DNA of 64,000 bases from Egicoccus sp. AB-alg2. GTDB taxonomy: Bacteria > Actinomycetota > Nitriliruptoria > Nitriliruptorales > Nitriliruptoraceae. Positions 43,078-52,195 of the stretch are shown here, in pieces. Positions within the stretch are counted from its first letter, which is position 1; the number at the start of each line of letters is the position of its first letter. The stretch is from contig NZ_JBGUAX010000007.1 of the NCBI RefSeq assembly GCF_041821065.1, positions 342,970 through 406,969 of the forward strand, read 5' to 3'. The position numbers and the translations under genes are program-made. The notes under the pieces were generated by a model. The model was not told where the DNA came from, made no database searches, and worked only from the letters and a program-made list of their open reading frames with translations.

Positions 43078-43559
43078 GCCGTGACCTCCGGTTCGCTCGT
43101 GGCCGGGTGCTCGGCGGCCCAGCGGACGGCCCGCACGATGTTCTCGTAGCCGGTGCAACGGCAGAGGTTGCCGCTGATGGCCTCACGGATCGTGGCGTCG
43201 TCGGGGTCCGGGTCGCGCTCCAGCAGCCACTTGGCGGTCATCATCATCCCCGGGGTGCAGAACCCGCACTGCAGGCCGTGCTCCTCCATGAACCCCTGCT
43301 GGACCGGGTCGAGGTGGCCGTCGCGGGCGAGGTCCTCGACGGTGCGGACCTGCCTGCCCTCGCACATGACCGCCAGCGTCGTGCAGCTCTTCACGGCCTC
43401 ACCGTCGACCCACAGCGTGCAGGCGCCGCAGTTGGAGGTGTCACACGCCCAGTGGGTGCCGGTCAGGCCGAGTTCGTCGCGGACGAAGTGGACGAGCAGC
43501 ATGCGCGGCTCGATGTCGCGGGTGACCTCGTCGCCGTTGACCGTCATCGTCACCTGCAT
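43074..43559 (-). CDS. coxS: Aerobic CO dehydrogenase small (2x[2Fe-2S]) subunit
   Basis: A 161-residue iron-sulfur subunit. The plant-type ferredoxin cluster motif is 'CDTSNCGACTLWVDGEAVKSC' with two C-x4/5-C-x2-C sets in residues ~42-62, and the second cluster is 'CGFCTPG...CRCTGY' (residues ~100-137), as in xanthine dehydrogenase/CODH small subunits. It relays electrons from the molybdenum centre to FAD in CoxM. The ATG at 43559 overlaps the coxM stop by one base (TGATG). Confidence 0.95.
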
Positions 43560-44461
43560 CACACGCCCCTCCCGTCGTTCCAGGTCGGGGGCTCCTGCCC
43601 ACGGGCGTGGGCGACGGCCCGCGTCAGTGCCCGCATCGTCAGCTCCCGCGCCAGGTGGCGCTTGTAGTCCTCGGGTCCACGCTGGTCGGCGGTCGGGTTG
43701 ACGTGGTCGTGGACCAGTTGCGCGGCTCGCGCGAGGGTGTCCCGGTCCGCGGGCGCGCCGCGCAGGGCGTGCTCGGCCTGGGCGCACGTGAAGTGCTCGG
43801 CGCCGACCGCGGCCAGTCCGAGCCCGACGTCGGCGATCGTGTCGCCGTCGAGGCGCACGAACGCGCCGGCGGCGGCCACGGCCCAGTCACCGGCACGGCG
43901 CTCGACCTTCTCGTACGCGCTGCCGGCACCCGGCCGGATCGGGACGCGCACGTCGGTGAGGATCTCCGCGTCGCCGACCGCGGTCATGTACGGGCCTTCG
44001 TGGAACGCGCGGAGCGGGACGATCCGCGAGCCGTCCGAGGAACGGATCACCACCTCGGCGCGCAGGGCCGAGCAGACGGCCGAGAGGTCCTCGGCCGGGT
44101 CGGCCTGGCACAGCGAACCGCCGAGCGTGCCGCGGTTGCGGACCAGCGGGTCGGCGATGACGCGTTCGGCGTCGGCGAAGATCCGGTAGTGCTCGGCGAG
44201 CAGCGCGGATTCCAGCAGTTGGCGATGGCGTACGAGCGCGCCGATGACGAGGTGGTCGCCCTCGACCCGGATCTGGTCCAGGCCGGGGATGCCGTTGATG
44301 TCGATCAGGGTCTCGGGCGCGGCGAGCCGTAGCTTCATCATCGGCAGCAGGCTGTGGCCGCCGGCGATCAGCCGGGCGTCCTCACCATGTCGTTCGAGGA
44401 GCGCGATCGCCTCCTCGATGCTGCCGGCCCGTTCGTAGGCGAACGTCTCCGGTACCTGCAT
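43559..44461 (-). CDS. coxM: Aerobic CO dehydrogenase medium (FAD) subunit
   Basis: A 300-residue FAD-binding subunit: 'ARLIAGGHSLLPMMKLRLAA' and 'NRGTLGGSLCQADPAEDLSA' are the two FAD motifs of the CODH/xanthine-dehydrogenase medium subunit (A-G-G-H-S and T-[LI]-G-G). It accepts electrons from CoxS and passes them to the membrane quinone pool. It is the first gene of the operon; ATG 44461 with GGGAGG upstream. Promoter not identifiable by eye. No coxG or coxF is present. Confidence 0.95.
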   Translation of the reverse strand: MQVPETFAYERAGSIEEAIALLERHGEDARLIAGGHSLLPMMKLRLAAPETLIDINGIPGLDQIRVEGDHLVIGALVRHRQLLESALLAEHYRIFADAERVIADPLVRNRGTLGGSLCQADPAEDLSAVCSALRAEVVIRSSDGSRIVPLRAFHEGPYMTAVGDAEILTDVRVPIRPGAGSAYEKVERRAGDWAVAAAGAFVRLDGDTIADVGLGLAAVGAEHFTCAQAEHALRGAPADRDTLARAAQLVHDHVNPTADQRGPEDYKRHLARELTMRALTRAVAHARGQEPPTWNDGRGV

Positions 44462-44805
44462 CCTGCGGTGGCCTCCCGGTCCGTCGACGTCACGAACCGT
44501 GGGAGACACGGTGTCCACCGGCCCCGTCGCTGCGGCCGTGGCGCGCCAGGTCGCCCACGCCTCGCCGTCGAATCCGTGCGGTCCGCCCGCTGGTCCGGTG
44601 CGGCGCGGGCCGCTGCCTTCCTCCCGCCCCGAGTGTGCCCCAGCCGTTTGCGGCAGCAACCGGATCCGTGAGGGTGGGGACACATCGGACGCCGGTGCGC
44701 GCGTGGCACACGACGGCCAGGGTCTTCCGGCCGTCCAGCCTGGACACGCCCGCACCTCCAGCGGTGCTGGGCTGCCTCGTCGGCGTCCACGACAGGAACA
44801 GCTCC

Positions 44806-46020
44806 GTGCTCACCCTGCTGCTCGCGACGGTCGGGCTGCTCGCGTTGGCGATCGCCGCCGGCTCACGGTGGCTACGGGAGACGCCGGTGACGCCGCCGCT
44901 CCTCGCGCTCGGCCTGGGTGTGCTGTTGGGTCCGACCGTCTTCGGCCTCGCCGAGCTGCGGCCGGGCGAGACGCACCACGTCCTCAACGTCGCGGCCGAG
45001 CTGCTGCTCGCCGTCGGGCTCATGGCGGTCGCGCTGCGCTTCCCGGCGGGTCGGCTGCGCGCGCACGTCCGGCCGCTGCTCTGGCTGCTGCTGGTGGTGC
45101 TGCCGCTGATGGCGGCCACCGTCGCGCTCGTGTCGGTCCCGCTGCTCGGACTCGGTCTCGGGACGGCCGTCGCGCTCGGGGCGGCGCTCGCGCCCACCGA
45201 CCCGGTGCTCTCCTCGGGGGTCGTGACCGGCCCGGCGGCCGAACGTGACGTCCCCGAGCGGCTGCGGCAGGTGCTGTCGTTCGAGTCCGGTCTCAACGAC
45301 GGGCTCGCCCTGCCGCTCGTGGCCGTGGGGCTCGCGTTCGCGCTCGGACACGACGTGGTGGCAGCGGGCGCCCGTGGCCTGCTGGAGGTCGCGGTCGGCG
45401 CTGCGGTGGGGCTGGCGCTGGGGGCGGCGGCGGGCCGCCTGCTGCGTGCTGCGGAGAAGCATGGCGACGTGACGGACCCGGCGCGGCTGCTCTACACGCT
45501 GGTCCTGGCGCTGGCGGTACTCGGGATCGCCGACGGACTGGGCGGCAACGGCGTGCTCGCGGTGCTGGTGGCCGGGCTGGCGCACAACCTGCTCGTGTCG
45601 GGTGGTGACCGCGCGACGGAGGCCGACCTCGACGAAGGCATGAACACCTTCCTCATCCTGCCGGTCTTCACCCTGCTCGGCATCGCGTTGCCGGTGGACG
45701 GATGGCGTGAGCTCGGGTGGGGTGGCGTGGCGTTCGTTGCGGCCGTGCTGTTCCTGCGCCGGTTGCCGTGGGTGTTTCTCGTTGGTGGCGCGCTGGGGAC
45801 CGGCCGCGGACGACCCGCGGTCTGGCTCGGCTGGTTCGGCCCGATCGGGGTCGCCGCCCTGTTCTACCTGACCCACCTCCACGAGCGCGGGCTCGTCGAC
45901 GAGGTCGTCTGGGATGCTGGCAGCCTTGCGGTCGTTGCCAGCACGGTGTTCCACAGCCTCACCACCCCGCTCGGCCGGCGGCTGCTCGCCGGGGAGGCAC
46001 ACGCCGACCACGGGCGGTGA
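44806..46020 (+). CDS. CPA1-type sodium/proton antiporter
   Basis: A 404-residue membrane protein of the CPA1 (NhaP-like) family with about 12 helices. The signature of the ion-binding region is 'GAALAPTDPVLSSGVVTGPA' (helix V, Asp in 'PTDPV') followed by 'VLSFESGLNDGLALPLVAVG' (N-D). The C-terminus is short with no regulatory tail. It probably exports Na+ for H+. Start GTG 44806 (VLTLLLATVG) follows AGGAACAGC. It diverges from the cox operon across a 344-base gap. Confidence 0.9.
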   Translation: MLTLLLATVGLLALAIAAGSRWLRETPVTPPLLALGLGVLLGPTVFGLAELRPGETHHVLNVAAELLLAVGLMAVALRFPAGRLRAHVRPLLWLLLVVLPLMAATVALVSVPLLGLGLGTAVALGAALAPTDPVLSSGVVTGPAAERDVPERLRQVLSFESGLNDGLALPLVAVGLAFALGHDVVAAGARGLLEVAVGAAVGLALGAAAGRLLRAAEKHGDVTDPARLLYTLVLALAVLGIADGLGGNGVLAVLVAGLAHNLLVSGGDRATEADLDEGMNTFLILPVFTLLGIALPVDGWRELGWGGVAFVAAVLFLRRLPWVFLVGGALGTGRGRPAVWLGWFGPIGVAALFYLTHLHERGLVDEVVWDAGSLAVVASTVFHSLTTPLGRRLLAGEAHADHGR

Positions 46021-46060
46021 CGCGGTACGCGGCAGGTCCACACGGTGGGCCGACCGGCCC

Positions 46061-47569
46061 TCATCCGCGGTCGCCGGACTCCGTTCGCCGTTCGCGCGAC
46101 GCGGTGGAGGTGACGACGTCGAGGAGGTCGTCGCCGTAGCGCTCGAGCTTCGCCGGCCCGACGCCGGGACACGACGCCAGCTCGCGCAGCGAGCCCGGCT
46201 TGCGGCCGGCGATGACCTGCAGGTGACGGTCGTGGAACACGAGGTAGGCCGGGACCCCCTGTTCCGCGGCGACCCGGGTGCGCCAGGCCCGCAGCGCCTC
46301 GTAGAGGGCGTCGTCCATCGGCGGCTCGTCGTCGGCGAGCAGGCGGCCGCCCAGACCCTCGAGCCCGCCCGTGGCGCGGCCGGCGCCGACTCGGGTCGTT
46401 CGCGGAGCCGGTCCGAGCGCGACCCGACGCCCCTCGATGGTCACCTGCGCGCCGAACGGCAGCCGGAGCACGACCGGCCGGCCCTCGTCGTCGATCTCCA
46501 CGGCGATGGTCTGCCCGTCCACGGCGACCACCCGCGCGGCCAGCCCGCCGGGCAGCGTGCAGCGCAGCCCCGGTTCGGCGACGACCCCGCCGTCCGGGCG
46601 GGACGTCGGCGTGACGTGCTCGGGGACCGCCGGCGGTCGTGTCGACTCCGTGGCGGCTGCCGTGCCCGCCTGCCGCAACTCGCCGACGAAGGCGGACGTG
46701 CGTTCCCGGTCGGCGACCACGTCGACCCGCTGGCGGCCGCGGGTGACGGCGACGTGGAAGACCCGCCGCTCCTCCTCGACGTCGTCGGCGAGGCGGTGCG
46801 GGAACAGTCCGGCCGAGGCGGCGAACACCACGACGTGGTCCCACTCCATGCCCTTGACGCGGTGCACGGTCGACAACGTCACGCCGTCGGGGTCGGCCGG
46901 CACGCGCAGCCGGTCGACCAGCCATTCGCGGAAGGTGGCCGGATCGGTGTGCAGCGCGGCGAGCTGCTCCAGGGCGTCGAGGTCGTCGCCGTGGCTGGAG
47001 CCCTCCGGACGGGTCCGCGAGGAGTCCAGCGCCTCCATCGCCTCGCCCAGGCCGATGCGGTTGCGCACGATCCACAGGCAACGGGCGGTGTCGGCGCCGT
47101 CGGTGATGGCCGCGGCGAGGTGGTGCAGGTCGCCGAGGTAGCCGGTCCAGCGTTCGCGGTGGTTGGGGTCGAGCGCGTCGGCCAGGGATTCCAGCTGCCG
47201 GATGGACCAGCGCGTCGAGCGGCGCAACAGCGGCTGCACCGCCGATTTCACCTTGCGGGCCGGGCGGTTGAGGGTGTCCAGCAGGTCGTCGCGCTGGCAG
47301 CGGTCGAGGTCCAGGCCGAGCCGCAGGTAGGCCAGCGCGGTCCGCACGCCGGTCCGGCCGAGCACCGTGGTGTCCAGCGGTGCGGTGTGGGGCACGCCCG
47401 CCTCGGTCAGCGCGACCTGCACCGGCAGCAGGGCGCTGTTCACGCGGGCCAGGACCGCGGCCTGGTCCGGGCTGCCGCCGGCGGCCAGCCGGTCGCGCAC
47501 CAGCGCCACCGCCCGGTCCGCCATCGCCCCGCCCGTGACGCGGTGGATCGACAGGGCGCCGTCGGTCAT
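46061..47569 (-). CDS. UvrD-like helicase, C-terminal half (split gene) with HRDC domain
   Basis: A 502-residue protein carrying the second half of an SF1 helicase: domain 2A motifs V ('STVHRVKGMEWDHVVVFAAS') and VI ('RRVFHVAVTRGRQRVDVVAD'), a ~70-residue beta region (VTIEGRRVALGPAPRTTRVG) and an HRDC domain at residues ~425-500 (YLVFHDRHLQVIAGRKPGSL then RELASCPGVGPAKLERYG). It has no Walker A and cannot be a helicase alone. Start ATG 47569 overlaps the stop of the N-terminal half by ATGA. Confidence 0.85.
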   Translation of the reverse strand: MTDGALSIHRVTGGAMADRAVALVRDRLAAGGSPDQAAVLARVNSALLPVQVALTEAGVPHTAPLDTTVLGRTGVRTALAYLRLGLDLDRCQRDDLLDTLNRPARKVKSAVQPLLRRSTRWSIRQLESLADALDPNHRERWTGYLGDLHHLAAAITDGADTARCLWIVRNRIGLGEAMEALDSSRTRPEGSSHGDDLDALEQLAALHTDPATFREWLVDRLRVPADPDGVTLSTVHRVKGMEWDHVVVFAASAGLFPHRLADDVEEERRVFHVAVTRGRQRVDVVADRERTSAFVGELRQAGTAAATESTRPPAVPEHVTPTSRPDGGVVAEPGLRCTLPGGLAARVVAVDGQTIAVEIDDEGRPVVLRLPFGAQVTIEGRRVALGPAPRTTRVGAGRATGGLEGLGGRLLADDEPPMDDALYEALRAWRTRVAAEQGVPAYLVFHDRHLQVIAGRKPGSLRELASCPGVGPAKLERYGDDLLDVVTSTASRERRTESGDRG

Positions 47570-49074
47570 GCGCCGACCACCGCCTCGTCGCCGGGCTGGC
47601 GCACCTGGCCGGCGTCGTGGTCGTCGGCCTGCCCGGCGCGGATCCGTTTCGGGACGCGGTGACGGTTGTGGCCCAGCAACGACACGGCCGCGTCCACCAC
47701 CGCCGGCGGGCAGCGGTAGTTGACCTCCAGCGCGTGGTGGTGCGCGCCCGGGAACCACCGGTCGAAGTCGACGAGGTAGTCGGGGGTCGCGCCGGCGTAG
47801 CTGTAGATGGTCTGGTCGTCGTCCCCGACCGCGAACACCTGCATCGACGGGCCGGCCACCAGCCGCACGAGCAGCAGGAACGCCGGGGTGAGGTCCTGGA
47901 ACTCGTCGACCAGCAGGTGGGTACCGACCCGCTGGGCGGTGCGACGCAGGTCGGGCCGGGTGAGCAGCAGTTCGAGCGCCCGGTACACCTGCTCGTCGAA
48001 GTCCAGCACGCGCCGGTCGGCGAGCAGTTCCCGGTAGCGCGGGAAGAGCTCGGCGAACCCGTCGACGTCGCCGCGCAGGGCCTCCACCTCGGCCGGGTCG
48101 CGCAGGGCCAGGCGCACCTCCGCCAGTGCCTCGAGGTAGGGCTGGAACGGGTCCTGGTTGGGAATCTTCGCGACCGTGATCAGCCGCTCGAGCAGCGCCC
48201 GCTGGTCTCGTTCATTGATCACGTCGCGACGGACGTCGAGGTTGCAGATCCACAGCGCCAGCGAGTGCAGCGTCCGGATCGACGCGCCGGTGCCCTGGGT
48301 GCGGGCGCGCATCTCCGCCGCGGCGCGGGTGTTGTAGGCCACGGCCGTCAGCAGCTCGCGCTCGACGCCTCGGTCGCGCAGCAGGTGGCGCAGCCGCGCG
48401 GTCAGGACCCGGGTCTTGCCGGAGCCGGCCGGCGCGATGATCCGGGCTGGACCGGCGCGGTGGGTGACGGCGGCGAGCTGGTCGGGCGCCAGCGTGTCGG
48501 TCGGGGCGGCGTCGCCCTGCACGGTCAGCCGGCCGAGCCCGACCGATTCGCGGTGCACCAGCGGCAGGTCGAGCGGCGTCGCCTCGCCGTCCGACGGCGG
48601 TGGCTCCAGCAGCGGTCCGCGCGGGCCGCCGTCGACCCAGACGTCGCGGCCGTCGGGCAGGGTGACGTCCGCGACCGTCGACGGGGTGGCGCCGCCGCGT
48701 CGCTGCGCGAGCTCGCCGTGCCACCAGATCGGATGTCCCGCCCGCAGGTCGTAGGTGTTGGCCCAGGTCAGGAAGTGCAGCCGCTCACGGTGGAAGGTGA
48801 AGTCGGCCGGCAGCTGGTGTGGCGCCAGCCGGGTCACCTCCGGCTCGCGCAGCGCGTCGTTGTCGGTGGCCAGTTCCAGCACGAAGCGGCGGCGCTCCAG
48901 CCACCGGTGGTGCAGGACCGCGGCGAGCGCCGCGGGTGCGGCTGCCACCTCGTCGTCGACGACGAAGCGGCGCACGCCCTGGAAGCCGTGGGGCGTCGGC
49001 GCCTGCGCGGGAACGACGACCCCGCGGCCCAGGACCTCGGGGCCGGGATAGGAGGCGGCTGGCGTAGCGGCCAC
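47566..49074 (-). CDS. UvrD-like helicase, N-terminal half (split gene)
   Basis: A 502-residue protein: a ~190-residue variable N-terminal region, then domain 1A with motif I 'IIAPAGSGKTRVLTARLRHL', Ia 'ELLTAVAYNTRAAAEM', II 'HLLVDEFQDLTPAFLLLV', III 'FAVGDDDQTIYSYAGA' and motif IV 'NYRCPPAVVDAAVSLLGHNR'. It stops 26 residues after 'KRIRAG' in a polar linker. A normal UvrD/PcrA-type enzyme would continue directly into the sequence of the next ORF. Together the halves give ~1000 residues. Either a natural split protein or a frameshift in the linker. Confidence 0.85.
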   Translation of the reverse strand: MAATPAASYPGPEVLGRGVVVPAQAPTPHGFQGVRRFVVDDEVAAAPAALAAVLHHRWLERRRFVLELATDNDALREPEVTRLAPHQLPADFTFHRERLHFLTWANTYDLRAGHPIWWHGELAQRRGGATPSTVADVTLPDGRDVWVDGGPRGPLLEPPPSDGEATPLDLPLVHRESVGLGRLTVQGDAAPTDTLAPDQLAAVTHRAGPARIIAPAGSGKTRVLTARLRHLLRDRGVERELLTAVAYNTRAAAEMRARTQGTGASIRTLHSLALWICNLDVRRDVINERDQRALLERLITVAKIPNQDPFQPYLEALAEVRLALRDPAEVEALRGDVDGFAELFPRYRELLADRRVLDFDEQVYRALELLLTRPDLRRTAQRVGTHLLVDEFQDLTPAFLLLVRLVAGPSMQVFAVGDDDQTIYSYAGATPDYLVDFDRWFPGAHHHALEVNYRCPPAVVDAAVSLLGHNRHRVPKRIRAGQADDHDAGQVRQPGDEAVVGA

Positions 49075-49076
49075 GC

Positions 49077-49904
49077 TCAGGCACCGTCGTCGGTCGGTGA
49101 GCCCAGCTGCGAGAGCAGCTCGCCGAAGTCGACGACCTGGTCGGGGTCGGGCGGGGAGACGTCGACCGGTTCACCGAAGTCGTACAGCTCCGTGCGCATC
49201 TCCCGGGTGGTCGAGCCCAGCGTCGGGTCGTCGTCCTGGGTGACGGTGACGATGCGGCGGGGCAGGGCGTCCTCGTCGAGCCAGAGCTCCATCGGATAGC
49301 GGTCGGGGACGCCGAGCTGCTCCACCGCCCGGCGCAGGCTCTCGCGGGTGTCCTCGTCCGCCTGTTCGATCGCCCGCTGCGTGTCGATCGTCACCCGCAG
49401 GTGCCGGGTCCGGACGCCGCGGACCTCCTCCTCACCGAGCTCCTCGACGTCGTCGGCGGCGCCGCGCAGCTGCCGCAGCAGCCCGAGCGGGCCGGTCTGC
49501 TCCTGCGCGCCCGGCTCGAAGCCGGGCAGCTGTCCCGCCATCTCGGTGAGGTCGAAGCGCGCCCACTGGGCCCCGACGAGCGTCTCCAGTTGCGGCGAGT
49601 GGACGTAGGCGATGGTGTCGTCGACCAGCACCTCGAGGGTGTCACCGCCGGCGAGCTCACCCAGGTGCATGACCATGCGCGCGGCTCCGCGCTGCAGGTC
49701 CTGGCGACCCTCGGTCCGGGTGTCGAGCACGACCTCGCCGCCGTCGTCCGTGACCACGATGGTCTGGTCGTAGCCGACCGTCCCTTGCTCCTCCAGCGCG
49801 TCGGGCGAGCGGGCGAGCAGCTGCTCCGGGTCCTGGCCGCCGCCGCACGCCACCAGCGCCACGGCCAGCACGGCGAGCAGCACGGCACGAACGGAGCGGG
49901 GCAC
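49077..49904 (-). CDS. Lipoprotein of LppX/LprAFG-like type
   Basis: A 275-residue lipoprotein. The signal peptide ends in a lipobox L-V-A-C ('VLAVALVACGGGQ', Cys ~19), followed by a beta-rich domain (VGYDQTIVVTDDGGEVVLDT, 'VMHLGELAGGDTLEVLVDD', 'TIAYVHSPQLETLVGAQWAR') similar in plan to the mycobacterial LppX/LprG fold, which carries lipids across the periplasm. Start GTG 49904 follows AGGAGGCGCC. Its stop is two bases before the helicase gene, so the two are co-transcribed. Confidence 0.82.
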   Translation of the reverse strand: MPRSVRAVLLAVLAVALVACGGGQDPEQLLARSPDALEEQGTVGYDQTIVVTDDGGEVVLDTRTEGRQDLQRGAARMVMHLGELAGGDTLEVLVDDTIAYVHSPQLETLVGAQWARFDLTEMAGQLPGFEPGAQEQTGPLGLLRQLRGAADDVEELGEEEVRGVRTRHLRVTIDTQRAIEQADEDTRESLRRAVEQLGVPDRYPMELWLDEDALPRRIVTVTQDDDPTLGSTTREMRTELYDFGEPVDVSPPDPDQVVDFGELLSQLGSPTDDGA

Positions 49905-50125
49905 GGCGCCTCCTGCGCACGACGGGTCGCCGGACGGTACCCGCGTGTCCGCCGGTCGCGGTCGCCGCGTGCGACGCCGCTGGGGACGGTGGCCAGCTCG
50001 GCAATCGCGATGTCGAGGTAGTGACGCTCGGTCGAGCCTGCGACGCACCGGCGCGACGTTGCACCGACCGATGAGCTTTGCGCGCCGTCTCCGTCACACT
50101 GCTGTACCCGATCCGGAGGCTGCCC

Positions 50126-51190
50126 ATGAGCTCCAGTCGCGTGAGTCCGCAAGCCCTCCCCGCTCCGACGGGCGAGACCGTCGTCGCATTGCTGCGCACC
50201 GAGGACGCCAGCGCGTTCGCCGAGCTCGTCGAGCCCTACCGGCGGGAACTGCAGGTGCACTGCTATCGCATGCTGGCGTCGTACGAGGACGCGCAGGACC
50301 TCGTCCAGGAGACGTTCCTGCGGGCCTGGCGCCGCCGCGAGACCTTCGAGGGCCGAGCCTCGCTGCGGGCGTGGCTGTACCGGATCGCGACCAACGCCTG
50401 TCTGGACTTCCTCGCTCGGCGGCCCGAACGGGCCGACCTGCCCCTGCCCGACGACGCCCGCCGCGGGGAGGTCCCGTGGCTGCAGCCAGCCCCGGACCGG
50501 CTCCTCGCGGCCACGCCGGACCAGCAGGAACCCGGCGCCGTGGCCGTGACCCGCGAGACGATCGAGCTGGCCTTCCTGGTCGCCGTGCAGCACCTGCCGC
50601 CCCGGCAGCGCGCGGTCCTGATCCTGCGCGACGTGCTCGGCTGGCCGGCCAAGGACGCGGCATCCCTGCTGGAAACCAGCGTCGCGTCGGCCAACAGCGC
50701 CCTGCAGCGGGCACGGGCCACGATGCGCACGCATCTTCCCGCCGCCCGCATGGACTGGACGCAGACGGCCGAGCCCAGCCGTCATGAGCAAGCCCTGGTC
50801 GAGCGGTACATGGCGGCCACCGACCGCACCGACGTCGACGCACTCAAGGCGCTGTTCGACGAGGAGCTGCGGTTCGCGATGCCGCCGGAGCCGGGCGTCT
50901 GGATCGGGCGCGATGCCTGCGTCCAGTCCTGGGTCGACGGCGGGTTCGGGTCCCCGGAGGTCGGCGAGTTCCGCACCCTCCCCACCAGTGCGAACCTCCA
51001 GCCTGCGGTGGCCAACTACGTACGCCAGCCGGGCGACCGCCACTTCCGCCTGTTCGCCATCGACGTGCTGACCATCCGCGACGGCCGCATCACGGAGGTG
51101 ACCGCATTCGGTGGCGACGCGCTGCAACCGTTCGACCTGCCTCGGACCCTCGACGAGGCCGGCAGGGCTGTTCACGCAGGCGACGAGTGA
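50126..51190 (+). CDS. SigG-like ECF sigma factor with SnoaL-like C-terminal domain
   Basis: A 354-residue sigma-70 factor of the SigG/TIGR02960 type. Region 2 (ASAFAELVEPYRRELQVHCY, 'SYEDAQDLVQETFLRAWRRR') is at residues ~30-100, region 4 ('VQHLPPRQRAVLILRDVLGW') at ~155-205, and a SnoaL-like domain (ALVERYMAATDRTDVDALKA, 'AIDVLTIRDGRITEVTAF') at ~215-340. In this group the C-terminal domain controls the sigma factor, often without a separate anti-sigma. ATG 50126 follows GGAGGCTGCCC. Confidence 0.9.
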   Translation: MSSSRVSPQALPAPTGETVVALLRTEDASAFAELVEPYRRELQVHCYRMLASYEDAQDLVQETFLRAWRRRETFEGRASLRAWLYRIATNACLDFLARRPERADLPLPDDARRGEVPWLQPAPDRLLAATPDQQEPGAVAVTRETIELAFLVAVQHLPPRQRAVLILRDVLGWPAKDAASLLETSVASANSALQRARATMRTHLPAARMDWTQTAEPSRHEQALVERYMAATDRTDVDALKALFDEELRFAMPPEPGVWIGRDACVQSWVDGGFGSPEVGEFRTLPTSANLQPAVANYVRQPGDRHFRLFAIDVLTIRDGRITEVTAFGGDALQPFDLPRTLDEAGRAVHAGDE

Positions 51191-51202
51191 ACCCCGCCTC
51201 GG

Positions 51203-52195
51203 TCAGGCGGCCGGGAGGGTGACGACGAAGCAGGCCCCGTGGGGTTGATTGGGTTCGTAGCGGGCGCTGCCGCCCAGGGCTCGGGCGAGCTTGTCGACGA
51301 GGTACAGCCCGAGGCCGGAGCCGCTGGTGCGGCGGGCGGTCTCGTCCGGACGGGCGTAGCGCTCGAACAGCCGCGGGACGAAGTCCTCGGGAACGCCCGG
51401 GCCCCGGTCGGCGACGGTGAGCTCCACGACGTCGCCGACGCGGCGGGCGCTGACGGTGATGGGGGCTGCGCCGTACTTGGCGGCGTTCTCGACGAGGTTG
51501 ATGACGATCTCGTCGAGGTAGGCGGGATCGGCCTGCACGCGGAGGTCTCGTGGGCAGTCGATCTGTACCGAGGGCACCCCCAGATCGGGCAGGTGGGACA
51601 GCGCGACCTCCCACAGCTCGACCGGTCGGGTGTCGGGCCCGGACGGGCGGGCCTGTGTGGTGTCGGCCAGCAGCATCCGTCGGAGCATGCGCTGGATGCG
51701 ACGGGCGTGCACGCCGATGCGGTGGAACAGGTCGCGTCGCTGCTCGTCGGTCAGCTGCTCCCAGCGCTGCTCGTACGTGCCGGCGAAGCCGATGATCACG
51801 GCGAGGGTGGTGCCGAGCTCGTGGGCGAGCTCGTGGGTGAGCTCGCTGTTGGCCTGCAGTCGGATCTGGAGCTGCTCCTGGTCCTGGCGTTGCTCGGTCG
51901 TGTCGCGCAGCGCGATGACCCAGACGGGATCGCCCTCCCAGGTCGTCTCGATGGGGCGCATCTCGACGGTGCGCAGGCTGCCGTCGTCGCGGACGAGCTC
52001 GATGTCCCGGATGCCGACGACGTGGGGCAGGCCGAACGGCTGCCCGATCAGGGTGCCGGTCGCGCGCTCGAACAGTCGCTCGGCGGCCGGGTTCGCGTAC
52101 TGGATGATCCCCTCGGTGTCGACCAACAGCAGCCCGTCGGGCGTGGAGCTGAGCAGCTTGGCGAGCAGCTCGGCGGAGGTCGACTCGGCGCTCAT
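51203..52195 (-). CDS. PAS-domain histidine kinase, kaiBC-linked
   Basis: A 330-residue soluble sensor kinase. A PAS domain occupies residues ~8-115 (LLSSTPDGLLLVDTEGIIQY, 'PVWVIALRDTTEQRQDQ'); the dimerisation helix carries the H-box 'SELTHELAHELGTTLAVIIG' and the ATP domain has N 'DEIVINLVENAAKYG', G1 'VADRGPGVPEDF' and G2 'GSGLGLYLVDKLARALGG'. No transmembrane helix. Start ATG 52195 overlaps the kaiC stop, so it is co-translated with KaiC and is the likely output partner. No response regulator is adjacent. Confidence 0.9.
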   Translation of the reverse strand: MSAESTSAELLAKLLSSTPDGLLLVDTEGIIQYANPAAERLFERATGTLIGQPFGLPHVVGIRDIELVRDDGSLRTVEMRPIETTWEGDPVWVIALRDTTEQRQDQEQLQIRLQANSELTHELAHELGTTLAVIIGFAGTYEQRWEQLTDEQRRDLFHRIGVHARRIQRMLRRMLLADTTQARPSGPDTRPVELWEVALSHLPDLGVPSVQIDCPRDLRVQADPAYLDEIVINLVENAAKYGAAPITVSARRVGDVVELTVADRGPGVPEDFVPRLFERYARPDETARRTSGSGLGLYLVDKLARALGGSARYEPNQPHGACFVVTLPAA

